From assembly GCF_014650775.1 (NCBI RefSeq), contig NZ_BMVP01000028.1:1-43587 (forward strand): DNA of 43,587 nt. The letters are read 5' to 3'. Positions 31,855 to 40,060 of this stretch are shown piece by piece. The notes below the pieces were generated by a model. The model saw only the letters and a list, made by a program, of their open reading frames with translations, was not told the DNA's origin and did not search any database. The position numbers and the translations under genes were made by a program. The first letter of the stretch is position 1, and the number at the start of each line of letters is the position of its first letter. The DNA comes from Streptomyces cirratus. Its GTDB lineage: Bacteria > Actinomycetota > Actinomycetes > Streptomycetales > Streptomycetaceae.

Positions 31855-32271
31855 GTGACGGTGGATGTCGCGGCAGCGCCGGAGCGGGTGTGGGAGTTGC
31901 TGGCCGACATCGAGGGCTGGCCTCGCTGGACGGTGTCGAAGACGAGCGTACGGCTGTTGTCCGGCGGCCCGGTGGCGGTCGGGAGCGAGGCGGAGGTCCG
32001 GCAGCTCAAGCTGGCGACCGAGGTGTGGCAGGTCACCGAGATGGAGGCCGGGCGCAGCTTCGAGTGGCGCTCCCAGAACCCGGTGTTCACCACGATCAGT
32101 ACGCACCGGATCGAGCCGCTCGGCGCGGGCCGGTCCCGCGTCGTGCTCGGCCTGCGGCAGAAGGGTTTCATGGCGCCGCTGCTCGCGCTGGCGTACGGCA
32201 AGCTGACTCGCCGGTACGTGGACATGGAGGCGGCCGGGCTGAAGCGGTACTGCGAGGCGATGAGCGGCTGA
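31855..32271 (+). CDS. SRPBCC family protein
   Basis: 138 residues, a small START/Bet v1-like fold: VTVDVAAAPERVWELLADIE, WPRWTVSKTSVRLLSGGPVA, then FEWRSQNPVFTTISTHRIEP and the long C-terminal helix YVDMEAAGLKRYCEAM. Such proteins bind hydrophobic ligands or act as polyketide cyclases. GTG 31855 is the first usual start. Comparison with relatives, which begin M-R-Y-x-V, and the ribosome site GAGGGG upstream suggest the true start is the CTG at 31843. Stands alone with a hairpin-like GGGGC...GCCCC after it. Confidence 0.78.
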   Translation: MTVDVAAAPERVWELLADIEGWPRWTVSKTSVRLLSGGPVAVGSEAEVRQLKLATEVWQVTEMEAGRSFEWRSQNPVFTTISTHRIEPLGAGRSRVVLGLRQKGFMAPLLALAYGKLTRRYVDMEAAGLKRYCEAMSG

Positions 32272-32432
32272 GCGCACGGGGCCGGAGCCCCGCACCGCCC
32301 CGCTCAGGCGCGCCACTTGCGGAAGACGCGCCGTACTGCGGTGCCGCGACTGGGCATGCCGCGGCACGGAGCACGGTCCTGAACTGGATCGTGGCTGTCC
32401 CGGCCAGGCCCGCGGCGTAGCCGGGCGGCGAC

Positions 32433-32870
32433 ATGACGACCAGCACGGAACAGATCGCCGGCGAAACGGGCGCCCTGGATCTGATGCGCGGGTACCTCGC
32501 CGCTGACCCGGAAGCCGTCGTTGCCGCCGCGGCGGCGGGCGCCGTGAGCCCGACCGCGGCCGCCTGCATGCGCCAGCGGGCCTCGGGGCTGCTGACCGAA
32601 TCCGTCCTGGCCGGCCCCGACTTCTTCCCATGCCGCCGCGTGGTAATGGGGCCGGCGGACATCGAGTGGCTGGAGAGCATCCCCATGGAAACGGCCGTCG
32701 CCGAAGCCGTCCTGGCCCTCGCTGGCGACGGCGCAACACCGCGTCTCGCTCTGGACGACGCGCAGCTGGCCACTGTGTTCGCCCTGTCTGCTGTCGCCCG
32801 CTGTGTTGCCGTGTACGGACGGGAGGGCACCACCAACTCACTGCCCTCATCCGTCCGGAGGGGCCCGTGA
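32433..32870 (+). CDS. hypothetical protein in an ABC-transporter-like operon
   Basis: 145 residues, Ala-rich and soluble, mostly helical: EQIAGETGALDLMRGYLAAD, PEAVVAAAAAGAVSPTAAAC, then GPADIEWLESIPMET and ALDDAQLATVFALSAVA. I do not recognise the family. ATG 32433 has a weak GGCGG site. Its stop overlaps the next small gene (GTGA), so it is read together with the two following ORFs. Confidence 0.5.
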   Translation: MTTSTEQIAGETGALDLMRGYLAADPEAVVAAAAAGAVSPTAAACMRQRASGLLTESVLAGPDFFPCRRVVMGPADIEWLESIPMETAVAEAVLALAGDGATPRLALDDAQLATVFALSAVARCVAVYGREGTTNSLPSSVRRGP

Positions 32871-32989
32871 GTACCGACGGCGAAGGCCGGCAGGTGGACG
32901 AACCCACCCTGGAGGAACTGGTGCTCGCCCACCTGGGCGCCCCGGGCGTCCCGGCCCTGCTCACCACGGCCATGGAGGCTGGGGCATGA
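32867..32989 (+). CDS. 40-aa ORF, likely tail of a lost ABC ATPase
   Basis: A small frame of 40 residues: DEPTLEELVLAHLGAP followed by GVPALLTTAMEAGA. 'PTLEELvLa.l' is the conserved C-terminal end seen in ABC-2-type ATPases of actinobacteria, directly before their permease gene. GTG 32867 overlaps the previous stop and its own stop overlaps the permease ATG (ATGA). It could be translated, but it is best read as the leftover end of a deleted ATP-binding gene (inference). Confidence 0.45.
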   Translation: MSTDGEGRQVDEPTLEELVLAHLGAPGVPALLTTAMEAGA

Positions 32990-33570
32990 CCCTCCTGGAC
33001 CTGCGCGGCCCTGTTCGAGTCACGATCGGCCTGCACCGCCGCGTGTTGTGGGCGGCTCTCGCCCTCGTGCTGCTGGCCGCCATCGCCCTGCCCGCCGGCC
33101 GCTGGTACATCCAGTCACTGGCAGAGGACCTGGCTGCGACCGGCCGGCCGCGGACTCGGATGCCGCATCCGGGCACGGTGTTCTCCACCTTGCTCCAGTG
33201 GCACGAAGTCCCCGTCTACCAGGTGATCGGGCCGGTGGCGGTGAGTTATGCCCTCCTCGGCGTCGCCGTGGGCACCCTGGCCGGTCTGCTGATCGGACGC
33301 ACGGTACCCGCCATGGCCGCGGCCGTCACCATGGTCGGGATCGTCACGGCGGCCCTCGTCCTGACCCGCCCCTGGTTCTGGCCCACCCTCGACGGGCCCG
33401 CGCGAGGGGGCGAGGGGAACATTTCCGGTCCGGTCGACTTCATCGGGACCCGCTATCACCCCGAGTCCCACTTCTGGCCGCTGCAACCGGTCGAGAGTGC
33501 GCTCGTGCCGGCCCTCGCCGCCGCCGCGATCGTCGCGGCCTTCGCGCTCCTGCGCCGCCGGCACCGCTGA
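32986..33570 (+). CDS. ABC transporter permease, internally shortened
   Basis: 194 residues with four hydrophobic segments: VLWAALALVLLAAIALPAG (about 22-40), VIGPVAVSYALLGVAVGTLA (about 77-96), AAVTMVGIVTAALVLTRP and LVPALAAAAIVAAFALL near the C-terminus. The N-terminus (TLLDLRGPVRVTIGLHRRVL) and the C-terminus (YHPESHFWPLQ, then basic end) match the ends of about 300-residue Streptomyces ABC permeases, but the middle is missing. The fused part VIGPVA-VSYALLGVAVG looks like a join between two similar 'GPVA.sY.LLG.a.G' stretches, so an internal deletion is likely. With the ATPase also reduced to its tail, function is doubtful. Confidence 0.7.
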   Translation: MTLLDLRGPVRVTIGLHRRVLWAALALVLLAAIALPAGRWYIQSLAEDLAATGRPRTRMPHPGTVFSTLLQWHEVPVYQVIGPVAVSYALLGVAVGTLAGLLIGRTVPAMAAAVTMVGIVTAALVLTRPWFWPTLDGPARGGEGNISGPVDFIGTRYHPESHFWPLQPVESALVPALAAAAIVAAFALLRRRHR

Positions 33571-33611
33571 CCGCTGCAACATGGAGACATCGTGACCGAC
33601 AGCGCTTGACG

Positions 33612-33652
33612 TGTACCACTTGTGTGTACCGGCGGTACACACAAGCGGTACA
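33612..33652. promoter_or_regulatory. 41-bp palindrome, putative operator
   Basis: Arms of 19 bases (33612-33630 and 33634-33652) around GGC pair at all positions but one. The core CTTGTGTGTACC/GGTACACACAAG is perfect, and the outer parts repeat TGTACC/GGTACA. It lacks a T-run and is less GC-rich than local terminators, so it looks like a binding site for a dimeric or tetrameric regulator. It lies in a gap between two convergent genes, where no promoter is expected. Confidence 0.5.
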
Positions 33653-33761
33653 GAGCAGTTCTCGAAACTGGTTGTATCTACCAGACCCACAAGCGGAATC
33701 ATCACTGCCGCCACCCACTGTTCTGTTGGTCCTACCAGTCCCGAGGCCGGGGCCAGCGGGG

Positions 33762-35681
33762 TTAGCTGATGCTGATCGTCAAGTACGTCTCTCCGGGGCC
33801 GGGAGGGCGGCTCCAGGAGAGCGACTCGAAGGTGTGCAGCCGGCCCTCGGTGAGGGCGAGGCGAGGCAGGGTGACACCGTGGAGGCAGGCGATGGCGTCC
33901 AGGACGCGGGCTGCCGCCGCGGCCTGACCGTCCCCGTCGGGGGCATCGAACCCGAGGGTGGCCGAGGCCAGTTCGCCAGGTACGTCGCCGACGGTGGCTT
34001 CGAGCGTCCCGGCGCGCACGGTGAACGCGTAGCGCAGGGTGCCGCCCTTGGCGGCCGACACGTGGAAGAGCGGGATGCCCTGGCGCCACTCGTGCCAGAT
34101 CACGATCGCCCACCCCCCGCCGGCCGAGACGGCCGGCGCGGGAGAGACGAAGCGCGCGGTGTCGAATCCTGCGGAAGGGACCTGTTCGAAGGCGAAACTC
34201 CAGCCCGACCCGGCCCGTCCGACGCTGAGAAGCGCCTTGTCGTCGTAGCTGGAGAAGACCTGCTGGCCGGATCGGTGGTGCCGGGTGACATCCCACTGCC
34301 GCAGGGGCGGGGAGAGCACCGTGCCGGGCGATGAGCCGAGCAGCGCGGGCAGCTCGTCCGGGGCTACGCCTTCGACGAGGATCATCCGGTAGTCGCTGAC
34401 CGATGTCTGCCAGGGGCGCAGCCCGCCGGGCCGGACGAGCCAGGACAGGCCGTCGGGGTTCCGGTCGCCGGCGGGAACCGGGGCCGGGCCGCTCTCGCCG
34501 CCGCGCGGGGTCCGCAGGAGTTCGAGGCGCCGTTCCGCGGTCAGTACAGGGGCGAGCAGCGGGTCGGCGAGCAGGCCCACCGGCGCGATGTGGCCCGGGC
34601 CGAGCGGCTCCCACAACGGGATCGCGGCACGCAGAATGTGCCAGGCGGCATCGGTGTCGCCCCACCGGGCCTGCTCGCGGGCCTCATGGACGGCCGCGCC
34701 GAACGCTCCGCCGGGCCGGTAGCGGTACGTCCCCTCGCGTACGGCGCGCTGGATGTCAGCTGCGGCCCGGGCGGTGTCGGGGAAGATGGCAGGGTCGGAG
34801 TAATGCCAGTCCTCTGCGGGCCGGCCGCTGTTGAGCAGATCGGCGGCCGTCAAGGGGAGCTGTTCGCTGAGGAAGCGTGGGTTGTCGGGGTGCGGTGGCT
34901 GGACCCCGCGCCCACGCGATCCCTCCAGCTGCGCTATCTGATTCAGGAGTTCGAGTGCGTACGGCCGGCCGTACTTCTGCGCTTCCTCCAGCAGGGCGGC
35001 CGCCTCTTCGTGCCGGCCGCGCAGTGCTGCGGTCCGGGCCCGGGATACGGCGGCGTCCTGGGCCCGGGTCGTCCCGTTGACGAATGCGGGGCTGTCCTCG
35101 CCGTCCCGGCCGGGCGCGTGCGCGTGGAACTCCTGGTGCATGGCGACCATGAACGCCGCGAACGACGGATAGCGCTCAGGGTCCCCCTGGGCCCGCCAGG
35201 AAGCCCACACCCGCACCGCCCACTCGCCGTCCGGTCCCACGTCCTGCGGGTCGAGTAGCACGAAGGTGATATCCGACTCGACGTCCAGTTGCAGCGCCCG
35301 GGACCACAGGCCCACCTGCGCCCGCACTTCCTCGGGGTTGTCCTCCTCGCCCCAAAATTCGTCGAAATCCTCGCCGAGGCCCATCGCGTCGTCGTGCCAG
35401 TGCGCCTCGCGGGTGCCGGCCAGTTTCCAGACGAAGGCGCCGGCGTGCCGCCAGCCGTCGCTGACCCGCAGGAACTCGCGGTAGGAGGGCGGCATCGCGC
35501 GGCCGAGCCGGTTCTCCATCGCAGCGATGTCTGCCTCGGTGGCCGGATCGACGCCGAGCCATCTGCCCTGCCATGCTGCGACGTCGTCAGGGCTCAGCTC
35601 TTCAACGTCACCGTGCGCGTCCGCCCACTCCTCGCTCCACCGGGCCAGAAAGTTCCGCCAGTCGACATGTTTGATCTCCAT
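33762..35681 (-). CDS. SMI1/KNR4 (SUKH) domain protein, large
   Basis: 639 residues. The N-terminal SUKH domain (about 30-190) has the family pattern ATEADIAAMENRLGRAMPPS, YREFLRVSDGW, and WSRALQLDVESDITFVLLDP with the aspartate-rich turn, then GEWAVRVWASWRAQGDPERY. SUKH proteins are often immunity proteins against nuclease or deaminase toxins, or cell-wall synthesis regulators. The middle (about 220-400) is helical and TPR-like (ALRGRHEEAAALLEEAQ, REQARWGDTDAAWHI), and the C-terminal about 200 residues are beta-rich, unnamed. ATG 35681 follows GAGGA; no adjacent toxin gene is seen, so its target is unknown. Confidence 0.82.
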   Translation of the reverse strand: MEIKHVDWRNFLARWSEEWADAHGDVEELSPDDVAAWQGRWLGVDPATEADIAAMENRLGRAMPPSYREFLRVSDGWRHAGAFVWKLAGTREAHWHDDAMGLGEDFDEFWGEEDNPEEVRAQVGLWSRALQLDVESDITFVLLDPQDVGPDGEWAVRVWASWRAQGDPERYPSFAAFMVAMHQEFHAHAPGRDGEDSPAFVNGTTRAQDAAVSRARTAALRGRHEEAAALLEEAQKYGRPYALELLNQIAQLEGSRGRGVQPPHPDNPRFLSEQLPLTAADLLNSGRPAEDWHYSDPAIFPDTARAAADIQRAVREGTYRYRPGGAFGAAVHEAREQARWGDTDAAWHILRAAIPLWEPLGPGHIAPVGLLADPLLAPVLTAERRLELLRTPRGGESGPAPVPAGDRNPDGLSWLVRPGGLRPWQTSVSDYRMILVEGVAPDELPALLGSSPGTVLSPPLRQWDVTRHHRSGQQVFSSYDDKALLSVGRAGSGWSFAFEQVPSAGFDTARFVSPAPAVSAGGGWAIVIWHEWRQGIPLFHVSAAKGGTLRYAFTVRAGTLEATVGDVPGELASATLGFDAPDGDGQAAAAARVLDAIACLHGVTLPRLALTEGRLHTFESLSWSRPPGPGETYLTISIS

Positions 35682-35842
35682 GCCGGTGATCCTCGCAGCG
35701 GGCACCGACAACGGGGTGTCGCGATGTCATCCGGCACCGTAGGACTCCACATAGCCGAGACCTTCTCCAGGACGGCTTCGTCGAACTTGACGAGGATGCG
35801 GCGCTCGCCGCTGCGGTTGTTGAGGTACACGCGTTCCATCAT
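35594..35842 (-). CDS. small ORF upstream of the SUKH gene
   Basis: A frame of 82 residues starting MMERVYLNNRSGERRILVKF followed by DEAVLEKVSAMWSPTV. The ATG at 35842 has a very good ribosome site (GAGGAGGAATC). The first 45 residues look like protein, but the last 30 overlap the SUKH coding start, are basic and may not be real, so the gene may be truncated or shifted. Just upstream on the same strand a frame ends with TLADTVAAALTLVTSSR before a stop, perhaps the tail of a lost gene. Confidence 0.35.
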   Translation of the reverse strand: MMERVYLNNRSGERRILVKFDEAVLEKVSAMWSPTVPDDIATPRCRCPLRGSPAWRSNMSTGGTFWPGGARSGRTRTVTLKS

Positions 35843-35929
35843 GATTCCTCCTCGGTGGCTGGCTGTGGTGCGGTGAGGATCAGCGGCTGCTCGTGACGAG
35901 CGTGAGGGCGGCGGCGACCGTGTCGGCCA

Positions 35930-36108
35930 GGGTGGTGCATCGTCGGTGGCAACCCGGCCGGACTCATCCGCACCCGCCACAACGACGACATCGCCCGTCT
36001 CTCGACCTCGCCTGGTGGGACTGGCCCGCAGAGCACTTCACCGCACACATCCGGGCCATCATGTCCGGCACCGTCGACGACCTCGAAGAGATCGCTCCCC
36101 GGACCTGA
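35930..36108 (+). pseudogene. CatB-type hexapeptide acetyltransferase, C-terminal remnant
   Basis: The end of a xenobiotic (chloramphenicol/streptogramin-type) O-acetyltransferase: IVGGNPAGLIRTRHNDDIAR, then in the next frame LAWWDWPAEHFTAHIRAIM, with the 'vvGGNPa..ir.RF~~~~i..ll.l.WWdwp' pattern. One base is missing near 35999 and only the last third of the protein remains. The upstream end runs into minus-strand sequence. Confidence 0.75.
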
Positions 36109-36327
36109 GCACCGGCCCCTCACGAACAGCAGACGAGGAGGGGGCGAACGTTGCCTGAGGCGGCACTGGCTCGCGCGGCGGGCGCGGCGCGCCGAGGCGA
36201 TCGTGGTGGACTCGGCAACACACCGTCATCAACCTGTGAAGGTTCTGCCGGACGCTGGTGCTCAGCTCGAATCCTCAGGCCCAGTCCAGCCGGCGCACTT
36301 CGCGCTTCTCATCGGGGGGAACCACAC

Positions 36328-36990
36328 ATGAGCACCGTACCCAGAGCCGCTGCCGTCCTCGCCGCCGTATCCGCACTGGCCGCCCTGACTGCCTGTGGAC
36401 CCTCCGAGGACACCGCGGGGGGCGGGGCCGGCGGGTCGACCGCGAGCCCGGCGAAGTCCGCGACGCCGGCCGTACCGCCGACGCCGGCCAAGCCGACCGC
36501 GTCGGCCAAGCCGTCGACGACGTCGAAGCCGGCGAAGCTGCCGAAGCCGACGAAGTCCTCCACCGATCCCGGCTTCGACGTCTTCCCGTGCAGCACCTTC
36601 GACGTGAAGTTCACCGCGACCCTGGCGGAGCCCACGACGAGCAGCTACCTGCTGAAGATCACCAACAAGGGCACCAAGGCGTGCAGGGCACTGGGGCATC
36701 CGATCGTGACCTTCGGGGACCTGGCCGGCCGGGCCACCGAGCGCGGCACGGCTCCCGGAATCGAGGACGCGATCAGGCTCGACCCGGGGGAGTCGGCGTA
36801 CGCCGGGCTGATGGGCGGCGCCAACGACGGCAAGGGCAAGACCGTCAACTCGATCGGGCTGACCATGAACACGGAGTCGGACCTGGAGCAGACCCCGCTG
36901 AAGGCGTCGACTCCCGGTCTGTACGTCTCGCCCGACAAGAACTCCGTGACGGCCTGGATGGTCAACGCCGAGGACGCTCTCAGCCTCTAG
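36328..36990 (+). CDS. DUF4232 lipoprotein
   Basis: 220 residues. Lipobox LAALTAC with lipidated C23, then a low-complexity Ala/Pro/Lys linker (SATPAVPPTPAKPTASAKPS), then the DUF4232 domain (about 90-220): FPCSTFDVKFTATLAEPTTS, YLLKITNKGTKACRALGHPI, DLAGRATERG and IRLDPGESAYAGLMGG. The domain has the expected N-terminal Cys pairing with KAC. Attached to the outer face of the membrane; function unknown in the family. ATG 36328 follows GGGGGGAACC. Convergent with the PPOX gene. Confidence 0.9.
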   Translation: MSTVPRAAAVLAAVSALAALTACGPSEDTAGGGAGGSTASPAKSATPAVPPTPAKPTASAKPSTTSKPAKLPKPTKSSTDPGFDVFPCSTFDVKFTATLAEPTTSSYLLKITNKGTKACRALGHPIVTFGDLAGRATERGTAPGIEDAIRLDPGESAYAGLMGGANDGKGKTVNSIGLTMNTESDLEQTPLKASTPGLYVSPDKNSVTAWMVNAEDALSL

Positions 36991-37031
36991 CGCTGTGTCG
37001 CGCGTGCCCTGGACCCGCCCGGCGCCGAAGC

Positions 37032-37547
37032 TCAGGCGAAGCGCCAGCGGGTCTGGCTGTACGGGGCCTTGCCGAAGCCGAAGACCGTGCGCGGGGCGAC
37101 CGCGAAGACCACCGCCTCCCCGGTACCGGGGTTGACGAAGACGCCGTCGCCGACGTCGAAGTGCCATTCCGCGCCGTACTTCGCCTCCCACGCCGCGGCG
37201 AGCGCACGCAACCGTCCGGCGTCGGTCACCCGCACCGCCTCGCCCTCGACGACCAGGTCGAGGCCCCCGTGGAGGGAGTTGCTTCCGGTGGTGAGCGCGA
37301 CGTTCGGATTGCCGCGGAGGTTCTCGGCCTTGCGCTCGTACGAACCCGTGCAGAAGTGAAGCGCGCCGTCCGCCCAGACACCGATGAGCGGCGTGACGTG
37401 CGGGCGCGCGTCGGGACGTACGGTCGTGAGCCAGTACAGCTCGGCCGCGGTCAGCTCCGCCACGGCCGTCGACCACGGGACGGCGGCCGCTTCCTCGTCG
37501 CTGTAGCGCTCGTCCAACCGGGTGTCGGGCATGGGTGAGGTGTTCAT
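37032..37547 (-). CDS. pyridoxamine 5'-phosphate oxidase-like (FMN/F420-binding) protein
   Basis: 171 residues, split-barrel flavin-binding fold: YWLTTVRPDARPHVTPLIGV (family 'aTv.pdGrPhv.Pv.gvw.dg'), ALHFCTGSYERKAENLRGNP and NVALTTGSN. VFAVAPRTVFGFGKAPYSQT followed by RWRFA at the C-terminus is the typical end ('P.~vfgf.k....~~TRwrF'). Likely uses FMN or F420 to reduce small molecules; no specific substrate. ATG 37547 gives a normal start. Confidence 0.9.
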   Translation of the reverse strand: MNTSPMPDTRLDERYSDEEAAAVPWSTAVAELTAAELYWLTTVRPDARPHVTPLIGVWADGALHFCTGSYERKAENLRGNPNVALTTGSNSLHGGLDLVVEGEAVRVTDAGRLRALAAAWEAKYGAEWHFDVGDGVFVNPGTGEAVVFAVAPRTVFGFGKAPYSQTRWRFA

Positions 37548-37839
37548 GGGCCTCCAGCCTCGCCCGAAGATGCGGGGAGTGCACGGCCGACATGCCCGTG
37601 CCTTCGGACGTCACCCGATCGGTTTCGGGCGCCGACCGGCGGCGGCCACGCCGTGGCGGCGAGCCACATAAATCAGGTAACTGTTGCGCTCGGGGTTGGG
37701 ACAGCCGGGGGGGGGCAGCCCAGGACCGCCCTGCCCGTAGCGACGTCCAGGCCGAACTCGACGTTGGTGGTCATGCCCGGCATGGTGCGTCCATATGAGA
37801 GTGCGCCGCCTGCCCAAGAGCCCGCTCCTGGCGGGCCCC
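37548..37839. other. gap with a G-run and a short orphan frame
   Basis: 292 bp holding a run of nine G (about 37710-37718). A minus-strand frame has TTNVEFGLDVATGRAVLG near 37740-37780, which reads like the start of a protein but is not completed. Confidence 0.3.
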
Positions 37840-38062
37840 TTTCGCAGACCGGCCGCGAAGCCGGGTGAGGTGCCCGCACCTCCCCCGGCACCGCCAACGG
37901 CCCCGTGCCGGGGGAGGTCAGCCGGCGCAGCGACGCCCCGAACTCCCCCGCCGCAAACTCCGCCAGTGCGTCGGCGTCCTCGTCGGTGGAGCAGCCGGAC
38001 AGCCCGTCAGGTCGTCGGCCAGGGCCGGCCACCGGTCACCGGTCACCGGTCACCGAGGCGGA
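37840..38062 (-). pseudogene. remnant of the family seen at 9374-9955
   Basis: A minus-strand frame gives STDEDADALAEFAAGEFGAS, then LRRLTSPGTGPLAVPGEV, matching STDADAGESAALAAGEFGAS and GRLTAPGTVPLTVPGEV of the gene at 9374-9955. The preceding part (RWPALADDL) is in another frame, so a shift lies near 38010. Start and C-terminus are missing. Confidence 0.7.
38031..38055. repeat. tandem heptamer ACCGGTC, three and a half copies
   Basis: ACCGGTC is repeated with exact 7-bp period. It lies at the frameshift of the pseudogene and may mark slippage. Confidence 0.7.
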
Positions 38063-38408
38063 ACCGGCGCATCACGCCCCGGGGAGGGCCAGCACCTGTG
38101 AAGCGACCGTCGGCCCCGCGGGGACTCGATCTCGTCGTGGGCCAGCAGCCGGGCAACCAATCGACCGCGGCATCGAGGCGTTCACCCCGTACGCCACAGG
38201 CGAAGGACGCGTCGTCGTTCCCGGGGCACACACCGGGCCTCCCCGAGTGATACCACCCCGGTCACGGCCCGGCCGGTCCGGCACGGCACAGTGCGGGGCG
38301 GTGCGGTGCGGCGGTATCTCGTGCCCAGCTGCCGGGATAAGAAACGCATAAGATCGAACGCATGGGCGGGCAGGAGCAGGGCAAGCGAGGGCTCGGAGGT
38401 TGATAACT
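38063..38408. other. upstream region of the small hydrophobic gene
   Basis: 346 bp without a recognisable gene. GC-rich repetitive GTGCGG runs occur at 38290-38315; the last 60 bases before 38409 are AT-richer and should hold the promoter and GGAGG site. Confidence 0.4.
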
Positions 38409-38570
38409 ATGGTTCCCCTGCTTCTCGTTCTTCTGCTGGCTCTGATCCTCTTCGGCGCGGGATTCGCGGTGAAGATCCTCTGGTGGGTCGCCATCGCCGT
38501 CCTGGTGCTGTGGCTCATCGGCTTCGTCGCCCGACCCAAGGGCGGCAGCGGACGCTGGTACCGCTGGTAG
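38409..38570 (+). CDS. small conserved hydrophobic membrane protein
   Basis: A 53-residue protein: VPLLLVLLLALILFGAGFAV is the first membrane helix, ILWWVAIAVLVLWLIGFVA the second, then a basic, aromatic end GGSGRWYRW. It matches the conserved 'hydrophobic protein' of Streptomyces in length, helix spacing and RWYRW end. The role is unknown; a two-helix hairpin membrane protein with a cytoplasmic basic tail is likely. ATG follows CGGAGG by 9 bases. A long hairpin follows. Confidence 0.9.
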   Translation: MVPLLLVLLLALILFGAGFAVKILWWVAIAVLVLWLIGFVARPKGGSGRWYRW

Positions 38571-38606
38571 CAGCACCAGCCGACGTCACTTTCACACCAG
38601 CGCAGC

Positions 38607-38661
38607 GGTACAACGGCGGCGGCCCGTCCCCAGAGCGGGGGCAGGCCGCCGCCGTTGTACC
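38607..38661 (+). terminator. 18-bp perfect stem after the small hydrophobic gene
   Basis: GGTACAACGGCGGCGGCC (38607-38624) and its exact reverse complement (38644-38661) enclose 19 bases that contain a nested CCCC/GGGG hairpin. It is 36 bases after the stop codon. It is longer than a typical terminator. Confidence 0.75.
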
Positions 38662-39319
38662 GTCGGGTCCGCAGGCACCCGGTACGCGGTAAAAATCCCA
38701 GGTACGGGGTATGCGCGCGGCAACCGGGAGAGCCGCCGGGACGCAGCAGGGGGAACCTGCTCACCTCCAACCACCAGCGGCCTCCCGGCCCCGCACCCCG
38801 CAGGACACGCAAGGCACCGGGCAAGGAGACCGCTGCGCGCCGCCCGCGCTCGCACCGCCCTAAGCGGTGCGCCGGTCGAGGCGCTGCCCGCGCGATCGGG
38901 AGGGGTGGCCGACAGGACACCGGCCCGTCTCGGGAACGAGGAAGGTCTCGTCTCCTTCCTCTGGAAGGAGACGAGACCTTGTGGAGCGCTGGGCAGGCCT
39001 TGCACCTGCATCCCCCCACGGGAAGTGGGGTGTCTTTCCTTGGACCACCAACGCCAGGCCCGGCAACTGGTGAAGCTGCGGACTCAAGATCAATCATACG
39101 GCATACCCGACGAGGTCACGCGGCTCGGGGGGGCCGTTGCCGGGCGGGGGGTGCCTGGAAACCAGCGGGACCGGCCAGCGTCACCCAGGTGAGGTGACCG
39201 GCTCGGTCGGGGCAGAGCAGAGCCCGGAAGAAGGAGTTCCCGCCCTGCAGGCACCATGCTCGAGGCGAAGCCGAGTCGGACGATGAGGCCCACACCGGGC
39301 GTGTAGGCACCACCCCCGG
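38662..39319. other. 658-bp non-coding stretch with a second long hairpin
   Basis: No gene is recognised on either strand between the small hydrophobic gene and the Ku remnant. It contains a hairpin at 38942-38980 and another at about 39014-39035 (CCCCAC-GGGA-AGTGGGG). Confidence 0.4.
38942..38980. repeat. 18-bp perfect hairpin, AAGGTCTCG...CGAGACCTT
   Basis: AAGGTCTCGTCTCCTTCC and its exact reverse complement flank a TCT loop. No gene ends nearby on either strand within about 340 bp, so it could belong to an unannotated RNA or a lost gene. Confidence 0.6.
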
Positions 39320-40020
39320 TCAGGCGCTGCGGGGTTTGCGGCCGGCTGTCTTCTTCGCCGGAGTCTGCTTCGCGGCGGTCTTCTTTGCCGCTGCCGTCTT
39401 CTTGGTCTTCTTCGCGGGCAGGTCGTGGACAGTGGCGTCGGTGCCCCCGGTGCTGCTGCGGGAGGCTTGGGCCTCACTGACGGACTTCTCCAGCACGGCC
39501 ATCAGGTCCACGACCTCCGCCGAGGCGGGTGCCGGTGCCTCGACCGGTTCGGGTCGGGTGCCTGCGGCTTGGCCTCGATCAGCTTCTCCAAAGCCTCGCG
39601 GTACTTGCCGTGCATCTCGCCGAGATCCCTCCCGGAAAGGGTGTCCGCGAGCGCGACCGCCTCCTCGACCTCCTCGTCGGAGACCTCCACCTCGGGGACG
39701 TCGACGAGGGAGGGTTCCCGGATCTCGTCCGACCAACGCATCCCGCGCAAAACGATCACATCGTCCAGCACCCGCAGCAGCCCGAGCCGCTCACGGTCAC
39801 GCATCGCGAACTTCGCCACCGCCACCTTCGGAGACAGCTCCAACGCCTGGCGCAGCAGTTCGTACGGTTTCGCGGCGACGCCCTCGGCGGCCAGGTAGGA
39901 GGAGGAGCCGATACGGATGAGGTCGATGCTCTCCGTGGGCACGAACGCGACGATCTCAATCACCTTCGCGGTGGGCAGGGGCAGCGCGTCCAAGTCCTCG
40001 TCGGTGACCGGGATGAGGGC
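39320..40020 (-). pseudogene. Ku (NHEJ) protein, N-terminally truncated and frameshifted
   Basis: The C-terminal half of a bacterial Ku, the DNA-end-binding protein of non-homologous end joining: LIPVTDEDLDALPLPTAKVI, EIVAFVPTESIDLIRIGSSS, AKPYELLRQALE, KFAMRDRERLGLLRVLDDVI, then DTLSGRDLGEMHGKYREALE. After a shift near 39550-39575 the frame continues with VVDLMAVLEKSVSEAQ and a Lys/Ala-rich DNA-binding tail (KKTKKTAAAKKTAAKQTPAK). The N-terminal about 85 residues (start of the beta-barrel) are gone, replaced by sequence from the facing DUF1203 remnant. No ligD is nearby. Confidence 0.85.
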
Positions 40021-40060
40021 GCCTGTCGCAGTCGCCCCGCTGCGCAGGTGAGCGGCGGGG

